The notes: generated by a model from the letters alone, not told the origin. 13,653 nt of DNA from an uncultured Collinsella sp. (GCA_900549185.1 URNM01000043.1:1-13653); one strand, 5' to 3'. Shown: positions 1 through 6,605, counted from the stretch's first letter. A program made the numbers and translations.

Positions 1-27
1 GGGCTCGGAGATGTGTATAAGAGACAG
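1..27 (+). other. Nextera adapter remnant (sequencing artefact)
   Basis: Positions 9-27 read AGATGTGTATAAGAGACAG, the 19-bp Tn5 mosaic end used in Nextera libraries. Positions 1-8 continue upstream as the read-2 adapter does, so the last 27 of its 34 bases are present. This is library-construction DNA left at a contig edge, not bacterial sequence. Genomic sequence starts at about 28. Reading frames that begin inside it give the typical artefact peptides MCIRDS and MYKRQ. Confidence 0.97.
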
Positions 28-423
28 CTCGAAAACGTTGAGCTCGCGGCGCAAATCTGCCCCGATTCGCTCGATGCCGAGCAAACGCTTCGTCAGGTTG
101 GCCTGGGCGAGCGCCTGGGCAACTTTCCGGCGCAGCTTTCGGGCGGCGAGCAGCAGCGTGTGTCCATCGCCCGCGCGCTGGCCAAAAACCCCAAGTTGCT
201 CCTGTGCGACGAGCCCACGGGCGCACTCGACTATAAAACCGGCAAGCAGATCTTGCAGCTGCTGCAGGATACCTGCCGCAAGCAGGGCATTACGGTCATC
301 ATCATCACGCACAACTCCGCGCTCGCGCCCATGGCCGATCGTCTGATTCGCTTTAAGAGTGGTCGCGTGGAGAGCGAGACGGTCCAGCAAAATCCCGTAC
401 CTATCGAGACGATCGAGTGGTAG
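28..423 (+). CDS. ABC transporter ATP-binding protein, MacB/LolD type (5'-truncated)
   Basis: This is the C-terminal 131 residues of an ABC ATPase that powers the permease encoded next to it. The ABC signature LSGGEQQR (about nt 136-160), the Walker B strand and D-loop LLLCDEPTGALD (about nt 196-231) and the H-loop ITH (about nt 304-312) are visible. LSGGEQQR with DEPTGALD is typical of the MacB/LolD/FtsE class that pairs with FtsX-fold permeases in peptide, lipoprotein or antimicrobial export. Walker A and the Q-loop, about 100 residues, are missing because the contig begins here. The gene is cut by the assembly edge, not decayed. The last codons overlap a possible GTG start of the permease gene, so the two are almost certainly co-transcribed and translationally coupled. 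The substrate cannot be read from the sequence. Confidence 0.95.
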   Translation, partial: LENVELAAQICPDSLDAEQTLRQVGLGERLGNFPAQLSGGEQQRVSIARALAKNPKLLLCDEPTGALDYKTGKQILQLLQDTCRKQGITVIIITHNSALAPMADRLIRFKSGRVESETVQQNPVPIETIEW

Positions 424-428
424 CGCCC

Positions 429-3194
429 ATGGACCAACATCGCCAAGACAGCCAAAACCACGATACGGAGCACGCAGACCGCGACGGGGAGTTCGCGACC
501 TACCGCACTGCCCAAAGCTCAAACGATATGGTCCCGACGGTTTTTCGCCGTGGCATCTACCGCACAATCCGAGGCAGTCTTAAGCGCTTCTTGTCAATCG
601 TGGTCATCACCGCGCTTGGCGTGAGCGTGATGTGCGGCCTTAAGGCGGGCTGCGAGGATCTGCGCGATTCGGTTGACGCCTACTTTGACCAGCAGAGTGT
701 CTATGACATTAATGCGCAGTCGACCTATGGCCTTACACGCGACGATCTTGCGGCCATTCAAGAGGTCGACGGCGTCGAGACGGCCGAGGGCATCTACACC
801 GAGACCGCCTACACCGCCGTGGGCACAACGCGCGAGCGTGTGGTCGTGCAAAGTCTCTCCAAGGAGAATATCGATCAACCGGTGCTGGTGAGCGGCGATT
901 TGCCCGAGAGCGCCGGTGAGGTCGCGGTGACATCGAAGTTTCTGAAGGCTTCGGGCAAAAAGCTCGGCGATACCGTGAGCTTTGCCGCCAATGACGCGAG
1001 CTCGTCGAACCAAAGCGCCAAGGACCAGTTTGCCGCGGGCGATTACACCATTACGGCCGAGGTCCTCGATCCCACCGATGTGAGCTCCGACTCGACCGTC
1101 AACGACTTTCGCGCTGCTTCGGCTGCGGACTATAAGTTCTATGTGAGCGAGGATGCCGCGACATCTTCCTCCTACTCCGCCGTCCACGTGATTGTTGAGG
1201 GAGCCAAGAGCCTCAACTCCTATTCCGATGCCTACACGACAAAGATCAACGAGGTCAAGAGTAATATCGAGGAGATCCGCGATGAGCGCGAGAAGGCGCG
1301 TGTTCAGGAACTGACGGTCGACACGCCGGCAAGCTTGGATGCGGCCGAGCGCCAGGCGAATATGCTCTTTGGGATTGAGCAGGACAACATCAATCGCATG
1401 GCCGAGGGCAGCGAGGAGCGCGTTCAGGCACAGGCCGATTTGAACCAGCGCCGCGCCGCCGCCGACCAGCAATTTGCCGATGCCCGTGCCGAGCTTTCCG
1501 ATCTGGGCGAATGCACTTGGTACATCCAGGACCGCGATAGCATCACAAGCTACTCGAGCGTGGAGAGCGACAGCTCTTCGATCGAAGCCATCGCCACGGT
1601 TTTCCCATTCATCTTCTTTGTCGTCGCCGTGCTCATTAGCCTTACCACCGCCACGCGCATGGTCGAGGAGGAGCGCACGCTCATTGGTCTGTACAAGGCG
1701 CTCGGCTATTCACGCGGGCGTATCCTGTCCAAATACGTGAACTATTCACTGTGGGCTTGTCTGATCGGCGGCGTGCTTGGCAACATTGTCGGATTTGTGG
1801 GCCTACCACTGTTCCTGTTCACGGTGTTCGACGACATGTACTCACTGCCCCAGATGCTGCTTTCGTACGACATCGTGTCCTCAATCGTCTCGGTGGCGCT
1901 GTTTGCCGTGGGCGTGGTGGGCGCCACGATTATCGCCTGCCGCCACGAGATGGCCGAGACCCCAGCCTCGCTCATGCGTCCCAAGGCCCCGCGTGCCGGC
2001 TCGCGCATTTTGCTTGAGCGCATCGGCTTTATCTGGCACCGTATGGGCTTTTTGAACAAGGTGGCGGCGCGTAACCTGTTCCGCTACAAAAAGCGTGCCC
2101 TTATGACCATCTTTGGTATCGCCGGCTGCACGGCGCTCGTGATCTGCGCTCTGGGCATCCGCGATACGTCGATAGCGCTTTCGCCCAAACAGTACGGGCA
2201 TATCACGCGCTACGACTTGCTGGCGGTCGCCAATCCCGACGACTTTACGCAGACGTGCGCGGCGCTCGACGAGCGAAGCGCGGTCAAGGATTCCGGTGCG
2301 ACCGTGACTTCGACGCTGCCGATTACGACCGATAACGTCACCTTTACATTTGGCGGCAAAAGCGAGACAGTACTGTTAATCGTGGTGCCCGATGACCGCG
2401 TGAACGATCTGGACGACTACGTGCGCCTTGAGGACGAGTCCAAAGAGTCGCTGTCTTTGCGTGACGGAGATGTGTATCTGAGCAAGAGTTCACAGCTGGC
2501 GCTGGGGATTCAGCCGGGTGATACGGCGCACGTCCAGGATTCGTCGCTCAATGCTGCCAAGGTCAAAGTCAGCGACATTTCGCTCAACTATCTTGGCAAC
2601 ACACTCTATATGACGCAGGGCACCTATGAGCGCTCGTTTGGTCGAAGCGCGCGCCTTAACGGTGTCCTTGCGTTGCTGAAGGGCTCGTCGGCCGACCAGA
2701 TTGCGTTTAGCAAGAAGATTAAGAGTGACGGCTGGCTTACGATTTCGAGTACGGCCGAGCATCAGGCGAACGCTGATGCGAACTTTACGATTATCAATTC
2801 GGTCGTGGCGCTCGTGACCTTTATGGCGGCGTGCCTGTCGTTTGTGGTTGTGTTTACACTGTCCAACACGAATATCTCCGAGCGCGAGCGCGAGCTGGCG
2901 ACCATTAAGGTGCTGGGCTTCCGCCGTGGCGAGGTGCACCACTACGTCAACAAGGAGACGTTGATTTTGACGGCGATTGGTGCCGCGCTGGGCGTTCCAC
3001 TGGGTGGTGCGTTGGCCGAGAGCTTTACGTACATCCTGCAGATGCCGTCGCTGTACTTTGACGTTGAAGTCGAGCCGCTGAGCTATGTGCTTGCCGTGGT
3101 GCTGTCCTTCGCCTTTACGTTTATCGTCAACCTCGCCACCAACCGAACTCTCAATAAGATCGACATGGTCGGCGCCCTCAAGAGCGCCGAGTAA
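429..3194 (+). CDS. FtsX-like ABC transporter permease, large two-module type
   Basis: A membrane permease of 921 residues that partners the upstream ATPase. It has a hydrophilic, Asp/His-rich N-terminus (about 1-50), TM1 (about 54-73) and a long extracytoplasmic part (about 80-385). That part ends in a Glu/Arg/Gln-rich, probably coiled-coil stretch (about 275-370). TM2-TM4 follow at about 389-408, 440-462 and 478-502. A second module starts with a basic NLFRYKKRA segment and TM5 (about 558-577), then another external domain (about 580-785) and TM6-TM8 (about 790-812, 845-866, 881-901). Both modules carry FtsX-type cytoplasmic loops, EEERTLIGLYKALGYSRG and ERERELATIKVLGFRRG. The 8-TM, two-FtsX layout is known from Gram-positive peptide or lipid exporters. 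The ATG at 429 lies 5 nt after the ATPase stop. An in-frame GTG at 417 overlapping that stop is an alternative start, and neither has a strong ribosome-binding site. Confidence 0.93.
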   Translation: MDQHRQDSQNHDTEHADRDGEFATYRTAQSSNDMVPTVFRRGIYRTIRGSLKRFLSIVVITALGVSVMCGLKAGCEDLRDSVDAYFDQQSVYDINAQSTYGLTRDDLAAIQEVDGVETAEGIYTETAYTAVGTTRERVVVQSLSKENIDQPVLVSGDLPESAGEVAVTSKFLKASGKKLGDTVSFAANDASSSNQSAKDQFAAGDYTITAEVLDPTDVSSDSTVNDFRAASAADYKFYVSEDAATSSSYSAVHVIVEGAKSLNSYSDAYTTKINEVKSNIEEIRDEREKARVQELTVDTPASLDAAERQANMLFGIEQDNINRMAEGSEERVQAQADLNQRRAAADQQFADARAELSDLGECTWYIQDRDSITSYSSVESDSSSIEAIATVFPFIFFVVAVLISLTTATRMVEEERTLIGLYKALGYSRGRILSKYVNYSLWACLIGGVLGNIVGFVGLPLFLFTVFDDMYSLPQMLLSYDIVSSIVSVALFAVGVVGATIIACRHEMAETPASLMRPKAPRAGSRILLERIGFIWHRMGFLNKVAARNLFRYKKRALMTIFGIAGCTALVICALGIRDTSIALSPKQYGHITRYDLLAVANPDDFTQTCAALDERSAVKDSGATVTSTLPITTDNVTFTFGGKSETVLLIVVPDDRVNDLDDYVRLEDESKESLSLRDGDVYLSKSSQLALGIQPGDTAHVQDSSLNAAKVKVSDISLNYLGNTLYMTQGTYERSFGRSARLNGVLALLKGSSADQIAFSKKIKSDGWLTISSTAEHQANADANFTIINSVVALVTFMAACLSFVVVFTLSNTNISERERELATIKVLGFRRGEVHHYVNKETLILTAIGAALGVPLGGALAESFTYILQMPSLYFDVEVEPLSYVLAVVLSFAFTFIVNLATNRTLNKIDMVGALKSAE

Positions 3195-3233
3195 CCTGCC
3201 AAAAAGGGACAGGTTTATTTTGGCAGGTTTTAT
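3195..3233 (+). repeat. 39-nt CCTGCC repeat, copy 1 (terminator-like hairpin)
   Basis: It begins on the base after the permease stop codon. The arms CCTGCCAAAA (3195-3204) and TTTTGGCAGG (3218-3227) pair perfectly around a 13-nt loop, and TTTTAT follows. Near-identical copies lie at 9311-9348 and 10518-10556. The shape and position suit a rho-independent terminator, but near-identity of loop as well as stem shows it is a copied element. Confidence 0.85.
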
Positions 3234-3235
3234 TT

Positions 3236-3284
3236 GGGCAAACGCCGGACAACCATTAGGTGGCCCGGCGTTTGCCCCGTTTTG
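3236..3284 (+). terminator. Rho-independent terminator of the ABC operon
   Basis: A perfect 13-bp stem pairs 3236-3248 (GGGCAAACGCCGG) with 3265-3277 (CCGGCGTTTGCCC). The 16-nt loop can pair further (ACC with GGT). CGTTTTGC follows, a short T-run on the plus strand. It lies 40 nt after the permease stop, behind the repeat hairpin, so the operon seems to have two terminators in tandem. Confidence 0.75.
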
Positions 3285-3310
3285 CTAGGGATGTTTGTCG
3301 TTCGGTGCTC

Positions 3311-3631
3311 TTACTGGCCAATCCAGTGTTGCGCATAGCTCTTAATGTCCTCGGTAAAACCGTCAAGGTCGTCAAGGGTAATCACGCTGTCGATAAGCAA
3401 ATTGGCTATCTCGCGGTGCATTGTGCTGCGGCGAATGTCGTTTGCAATTACGCCTGAGGACAGCTTGTCTCTATTGAGGCTCTCTTCTAGTGCCCAAAAT
3501 CTACTGGACGCTTCGCTGTCGCCATTCAGTATCTCAACGTACTGGCCGATGAGCTTTTCCATATAACGTTCTTGCCATTGAGGAAGCATTTTCTTAAACA
3601 GCTTCCAGTCGCTTTCGGCTACGTCGCGCAT
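3311..3631 (-). CDS. Small conserved hypothetical protein (106 aa)
   Basis: An acidic, probably all-helical soluble protein of 106 residues with no signal peptide or membrane segment. It resembles a family of about 100-residue proteins common in Firmicutes and Coriobacteria: an N-terminal AESDWKLFKKMLPQWQERYM segment, a central SSRFWALEESL motif, and a C-terminal VITLDDLDGFTEDIK motif. Members are sometimes labelled multidrug transporter without support, since there is no membrane helix here. The start at 3631 is chosen because GGAGG sits 4 nt upstream; an in-frame ATG 18 nt further out (3649) would place that site inside the gene. A possible -10 hexamer TAGAAT lies on the minus strand at 3672-3677. 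The gene stands alone between the ABC terminator and a repeat-rich gap, and it looks less GC-rich than its neighbours. Function unknown. Confidence 0.75.
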   Translation of the reverse strand: MRDVAESDWKLFKKMLPQWQERYMEKLIGQYVEILNGDSEASSRFWALEESLNRDKLSSGVIANDIRRSTMHREIANLLIDSVITLDDLDGFTEDIKSYAQHWIGQ

Positions 3632-3750
3632 ATGTCCTCCGCTCGTCAAACGGGCTTTTCATTTGCCTTTCATTCTATTTGCTTTTCGCTCGCAGGCGTG
3701 GATGAGAGGCTCTCTTTAGCCTTCGAGATTGGGTTTGAATGGGTCGTATG

Positions 3751-3908
3751 CCACAAAACGGGCCTATCTACTACGTTTAATTGGATACCCTCAACTATGC
3801 CGGGAAAACGAAAAATAAAACCGCAGGTAGAAGGCCTGTCGATTTTCGAAAAATGCGGTCATGGTTGGCCTCTTCGAGTTAAACGTAGTAGATGGGCCCT
3901 TTTCGTGG
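3751..3908. mobile_element. 158-nt terminal-inverted-repeat element (MITE-like)
   Basis: The 30-nt ends 3751-3780 and 3879-3908 are inverted repeats matching at 27 of 30 positions and sharing the inner core ATCTACTACGTTTAA. The 98-nt centre is not coding. It has its own weak symmetry: ACCGCA at about 3821 against TGCGGT at about 3854, and AT-rich AAAACGAAAAAT against ATTTTCGAAAAAT. A short noncoding unit with terminal inverted repeats suggests a non-autonomous transposable element. No target duplication is evident at the ends, so a long structured RNA or a decayed copy is also possible. Confidence 0.55.
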
Positions 3909-3960
3909 CGGACCATCAAACGAACGCCGACGCTTGTGCTGTAGCCGCTCCGATCATTCG

Positions 3961-4031
3961 TAAGTTGCGGTGGAATAGTTCCTAAACTCGACTACTCAAG
4001 GCTAAAACCGGAACTATATCACCGCAACTTA
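3961..4031. repeat. 67-nt palindromic repeat, copy 1
   Basis: Left arm AGTTGCGGTGGAATAGTTCC (3963-3982) and right arm GGAACTATATCACCGCAACT (4010-4029) pair at 18 of 20 positions, plus one G-U pair if read as RNA. The outer TA/TA extends the pairing to 3961-4031. The loop is 27 nt. Further copies are at 5207-5273 and 11573-11639. It lies downstream of the XRE gene, between its stop and the inverted-repeat element. Confidence 0.88.
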
Positions 4032-4084
4032 GGAGGGATGGGCGGGGGAGTACTAGTTGGGTGCTGCTGTCGGGCTGGGATGGT

Positions 4085-5023
4085 TTAGGCTCGCTTGCGA
4101 TGCTTCCATTGTTTACGGCACCAACGCATGAGTGCTTTTACGACCGGGATGGTGATGAGGATTACCCAGGCGGGATGGGGTTGCCCCAGGTAGAGCCACA
4201 TGTAGAGGAACCATGCCTCGGCACTGACTGAATAGACGACATCGATCAGCTTAGATAAGTGGCGTTGGTCGATAAAGTCGCCAAGCGCGTAGTAGATGGG
4301 AATCAGAAAGACGAGGAAGAGTCCCGTAGCCCATGTGCCGTAGACAATGCCGAGCACCAGATAGGCGAGGGCGACAAGCGCGGGGAAGGGGAATTTGTTC
4401 CATGTACGTCCGACCTTGGTGTGGAAATGCTTGCCATGATGGTCGAGCTTGTCGTGTGCTTCCTTCCAGCTGGAAAACGTCTCGCCGTCGATGGTGACGG
4501 TGCCGTCGTCATTGGTGTGCACACTATGTCCATCGTCCTCAAGCGTATCGATATGCAATCCGCCCGGCCCCACATGCACCTCTTCGCCCTTGCGCTCGTT
4601 GGTCACATGGATGCCGCTCCAGCCAATATGGACTTCCTCGCCTTTATTGGGATCAATGACGTGGATGCCGCGCGCGAGGGAAATATCGACAAGTGGTTTG
4701 TCGCCACAATCGGCGTGCTCAGTAGAAGCCTCAGCCTCCTCAGCCCTATCTGAAGCTTTGGCGCCGGCGTCGCTGTCCCGTGCCTCATCATCAGCCTGCG
4801 AGTCATCAGTGCTATCCACCGCCTCCCCATACAACAGCTCATCCAGCGACACGCCATACAACGCGGCGAGCGCAATAAGGTTATCGGTATCGGGCGAGGA
4901 TTCGCTGCGCTCCCATTTACTGACAGCTTGGCGACTCACACCCAGCTGGGCGGCAAGCGCCTCCTGAGAAAGCCCGGCAGCCTTGCGGCGATTAACGAGC
5001 CGCTGCGCCATCGCAAGATCCAT
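4085..5023 (-). CDS. XRE-family HTH regulator with repeat region and C-terminal membrane domain
   Basis: A 312-residue fusion. Residues 7-60 form a Cro/C1-type helix-turn-helix (recognition region SQEALAAQLGVSRQAVSKWE). An acidic low-complexity linker (66-110) follows. Three tandem units at 119-136, 137-154 and 155-174 share the pattern GIHVxxxxKGEEVHIGxxG and look like short beta strands; the third has drifted. A His-rich stretch (189-204) leads into about four hydrophobic helices (about 212-228, 230-248, 262-280, 285-298) and a basic tail. Known XRE proteins with C-terminal membrane segments usually sense envelope or metabolite signals and often repress their own gene. The ligand here is unknown. 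The start at 5023 is preferred over 5038 because AAAGGA lies 6 nt upstream of it. Paired direct repeats upstream may be its operator. Confidence 0.88.
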   Translation of the reverse strand: MDLAMAQRLVNRRKAAGLSQEALAAQLGVSRQAVSKWERSESSPDTDNLIALAALYGVSLDELLYGEAVDSTDDSQADDEARDSDAGAKASDRAEEAEASTEHADCGDKPLVDISLARGIHVIDPNKGEEVHIGWSGIHVTNERKGEEVHVGPGGLHIDTLEDDGHSVHTNDDGTVTIDGETFSSWKEAHDKLDHHGKHFHTKVGRTWNKFPFPALVALAYLVLGIVYGTWATGLFLVFLIPIYYALGDFIDQRHLSKLIDVVYSVSAEAWFLYMWLYLGQPHPAWVILITIPVVKALMRWCRKQWKHRKRA

Positions 5024-5078
5024 GACAGTTCCTTTCATGTGGTGACCGTAATCGAATGGGCCGAGTATGCCGAGAACA

Positions 5079-5149
5079 ACCGGTAGCGACCACCATTTCT
5101 AGTTAGAATCTGCCCCAACCCTACCGCAACTACCGGTAGCAACCATCAT
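5079..5149 (-). promoter_or_regulatory. Paired 18-nt direct repeats upstream of the XRE gene (candidate operator)
   Basis: ACCGGTAGCGACCACCAT (5079-5096) recurs as ACCGGTAGCAACCATCAT (5132-5149), matching at 16 of 18. The copies start 53 nt apart, close to five helical turns, and lie 56 and 109 nt upstream of the regulator start codon. Each contains the palindrome ACCGGT, extended to CTACCGGTAG in the distal copy (5130-5139). Spacing and symmetry suit binding of a dimeric XRE repressor to its own promoter. No convincing -35/-10 pair was found nearby. Confidence 0.4.
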
Positions 5150-5206
5150 GACCAGCAATTATGTGACAAATGTCAGTGCGCGCAACAGTTAAGAGCCCGG
5201 GTCAAA

Positions 5207-5273
5207 AGTTGCGGTGGAATAGTTCCTAAATTCAGCCATTTGCGGGCTAAGCAGGAACTATTTCACCGCAACT
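5207..5273. repeat. 67-nt palindromic repeat, copy 2
   Basis: Arms 5207-5226 and 5254-5273 pair at 19 of 20 positions, and the single mismatch is a G-U pair in RNA. The loop is again exactly 27 nt but differs in sequence from copies 1 and 3. It lies about 180 nt upstream of the XRE start codon and just before the long hairpin behind pfkA. Confidence 0.88.
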
Positions 5274-5334
5274 GAATTTCAGGCCAGGCACCCGCAGCAA
5301 GAAGACGAATAACCTCGGCGAGTATGTAAACGCA

Positions 5335-5431
5335 GGGCCCTCCGACCCCGCCCGACGATTTCGATTGGCGACCTTTGACGGAGTCAAGGGAGGAGCCAAA
5401 TCGAAATACGTCGGGCGGGGTCGGAGGGCCC
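5335..5431. repeat. 97-nt long near-perfect hairpin downstream of pfkA
   Basis: The first 23 bases from 5335 (GGGCCCTCCGACCCC onward) are perfectly complementary to the last 23 bases ending at 5431. After one unpaired base the stem continues through ATTTCGATT/AATCGAAAT, then a looser GGC/GCC section, and ends in TTGAC-GGA-GTCAA around 5376-5388. The whole 97 nt can fold into one rod. It begins 24 nt past the pfkA stop codon (minus strand). It lacks a clear T-run, so it is either an unusual terminator or 3'-end stabiliser, or a single copy of a palindromic mobile element. Confidence 0.7.
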
Positions 5432-5454
5432 GATGGGATGAATTTCGGCTGAGG

Positions 5455-6534
5455 CTATTCGTCGCCGAAGCTGATGCCCAATGCCTTGGCCTCGTGCACA
5501 AGATCGCTCTGGGGATCGACATACTTGAGCTTGCCGGCGACATCCTCGAGCGGCATGTGGCACATCTTGCCGTCGCGCAGGGCGATCATGTAGCCAAACT
5601 CGCCGCGCAGGCAGCCCAGCGCCGCCTCGACGCCACACTGGGTCGCAAAGATGCGGTCCTGAGCGTCGGGCTGGCCACCGCGCTGCGTGTGACCGGGGAT
5701 GGCGACGCGGGTCTCGCGACCGGTCTTGGCCTCGATCTCCTTGGCGATGTCGTAGACGATCGACGGGCTCGTGCGCTCGGCGAGCTTCTTCTTGTACTCC
5801 TTCTTGGACAGCGCCGCGTCCTCCTTGGAGATAGCGCCCTCGGCGACGGCCACGATGGTAAAGCGGCTGCCGGTTTCCATGCGATGCTCAATGGTCTTGA
5901 TGACGTTGTCCATGTCGTAGGGGATCTCGGGAATCAAGATGACATCCGCGCCGCCCGCGACGCCGGCGTACAGCGGGATCCAGCCAACCTTGTGGCCCAT
6001 GATCTCGATAACGAATACGCGCCCATGGCTCGAAGCGGTGGTGTGGATGTCGTCGATGCACTTGGTGGCGACGTCGATGGCGCTCGTAAAGCCAAACGTC
6101 AGCTCGGTGCCCCAGGTGTCGTTATCGATGGTCTTGGGCAGAGCGATAACGTTGAGGCCCTCTTCGCGCAGGCGGTTGGCGGTCTTGGTGGAGCCGTTGC
6201 CGCCCAGCATAAACAGGCAGTCGAGCTGCAACTTGTGATAGGTGTGGACCATCGCGGGCACCTTCTCGACGCCGTCGGCCTCGGGAATGTTCAGGCGCTT
6301 GAACGGCGTACGGCTCGTGCCCAAAATGGTGCCGCCGCGGGTGAGGATGCCGCTAAAATCGGCGGGCGTCATGACGCGGAACCTGCTGTAGATAAGGCCC
6401 TGGTAGCCGTCCTCAAAGCCATAAATCTCGATAGGCTCTTCGCTATTGGTCATAAGCGTTTTGACGATGCCGCGCATGGTGGCGTTGAGCGCCTGGCAGT
6501 CGCCGCCACTAGTAAGAAGACCGATTCTAAGCAT
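5455..6534 (-). CDS. pfkA: 6-phosphofructokinase
   Basis: Phosphorylates fructose 6-phosphate to fructose 1,6-bisphosphate, the committed step of glycolysis, in the cytosol. The full family length of 359 residues is present: N-terminal GLLTSGGDCQALNA (5-18), GGNGS (111-115), PKTIDND (133-139) with catalytic D137, MGHKVG (179-184), IPE (201-203) and GHTQRGG (281-287). By alignment to the E. coli enzyme from memory, G114 corresponds to Gly104, which favours ATP over pyrophosphate, while K134 corresponds to position 124, which is Lys in pyrophosphate enzymes. N113 replaces the Asp that helps bind Mg-ATP. ATP use is therefore likely but not certain. A strong GGAAGGA site lies 6 nt before the ATG. 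An extended -10 promoter with a flanking inverted repeat precedes it. Confidence 0.95.
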   Translation of the reverse strand: MLRIGLLTSGGDCQALNATMRGIVKTLMTNSEEPIEIYGFEDGYQGLIYSRFRVMTPADFSGILTRGGTILGTSRTPFKRLNIPEADGVEKVPAMVHTYHKLQLDCLFMLGGNGSTKTANRLREEGLNVIALPKTIDNDTWGTELTFGFTSAIDVATKCIDDIHTTASSHGRVFVIEIMGHKVGWIPLYAGVAGGADVILIPEIPYDMDNVIKTIEHRMETGSRFTIVAVAEGAISKEDAALSKKEYKKKLAERTSPSIVYDIAKEIEAKTGRETRVAIPGHTQRGGQPDAQDRIFATQCGVEAALGCLRGEFGYMIALRDGKMCHMPLEDVAGKLKYVDPQSDLVHEAKALGISFGDE

Positions 6535-6553
6535 GGTGAATCCTTCCGGGCAA

Positions 6554-6605
6554 GTTATAACATGCGCATAAGTTTACCCCCGCACACTGTTGATACGGGG
6601 GTAAA
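6554..6605 (-). promoter_or_regulatory. pfkA promoter with extended -10 and overlapping inverted repeat
   Basis: On the minus strand TGTTATAAC (6554-6562) is an extended -10 (TG-n-TATAAC), placed about 20 nt before the ribosome-binding site. The -35 region is poor and is occupied by an inverted repeat: TTTACCCCCG (6573-6582) and CGGGGGTAAA (6596-6605), perfect 10-bp arms with a 13-nt spacer. No T-run follows in either direction, so it is not a convincing terminator. An operator for a regulator of pfkA is the better reading. Confidence 0.45.

Larger units (their letters stand above)
3632..4084. other. Repeat-filled intergenic region
   Basis: This 453-nt stretch separates the small hypothetical gene from the XRE regulator gene. 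It holds the presumed promoter of the hypothetical gene, the inverted-repeat element at 3751-3908 and one 67-nt palindrome. A plus-strand frame open from 3572 to 3985 runs antisense through the hypothetical gene start and then through both repeats, with no ribosome-binding site, so I do not call it a gene. The last 50 bases before 4085 show nothing recognisable. Confidence 0.7.

Noticed and set aside
11..346. Open frame beginning with MCIRDS at the contig start
   Set aside because: It starts inside the sequencing adapter and runs out of frame through the ABC ATPase gene.
594..1472. 292-codon minus-strand frame within the permease gene
   Set aside because: It is antisense to a permease with clear FtsX features and shows only compositional bias.
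3195..3233. Reading the 39-nt repeat as coding (LPKRDRFILAGF-type peptide)
   Set aside because: The peptide arises wherever the repeat lies in an open frame. The paired arms, T-tail and position behind stop codons show it is a noncoding element.
3572..3985. 137-codon plus-strand frame
   Set aside because: It is antisense to the small hypothetical gene start, crosses the inverted-repeat element and ends within the 67-nt palindrome; it has no ribosome-binding site and no family-like motif.
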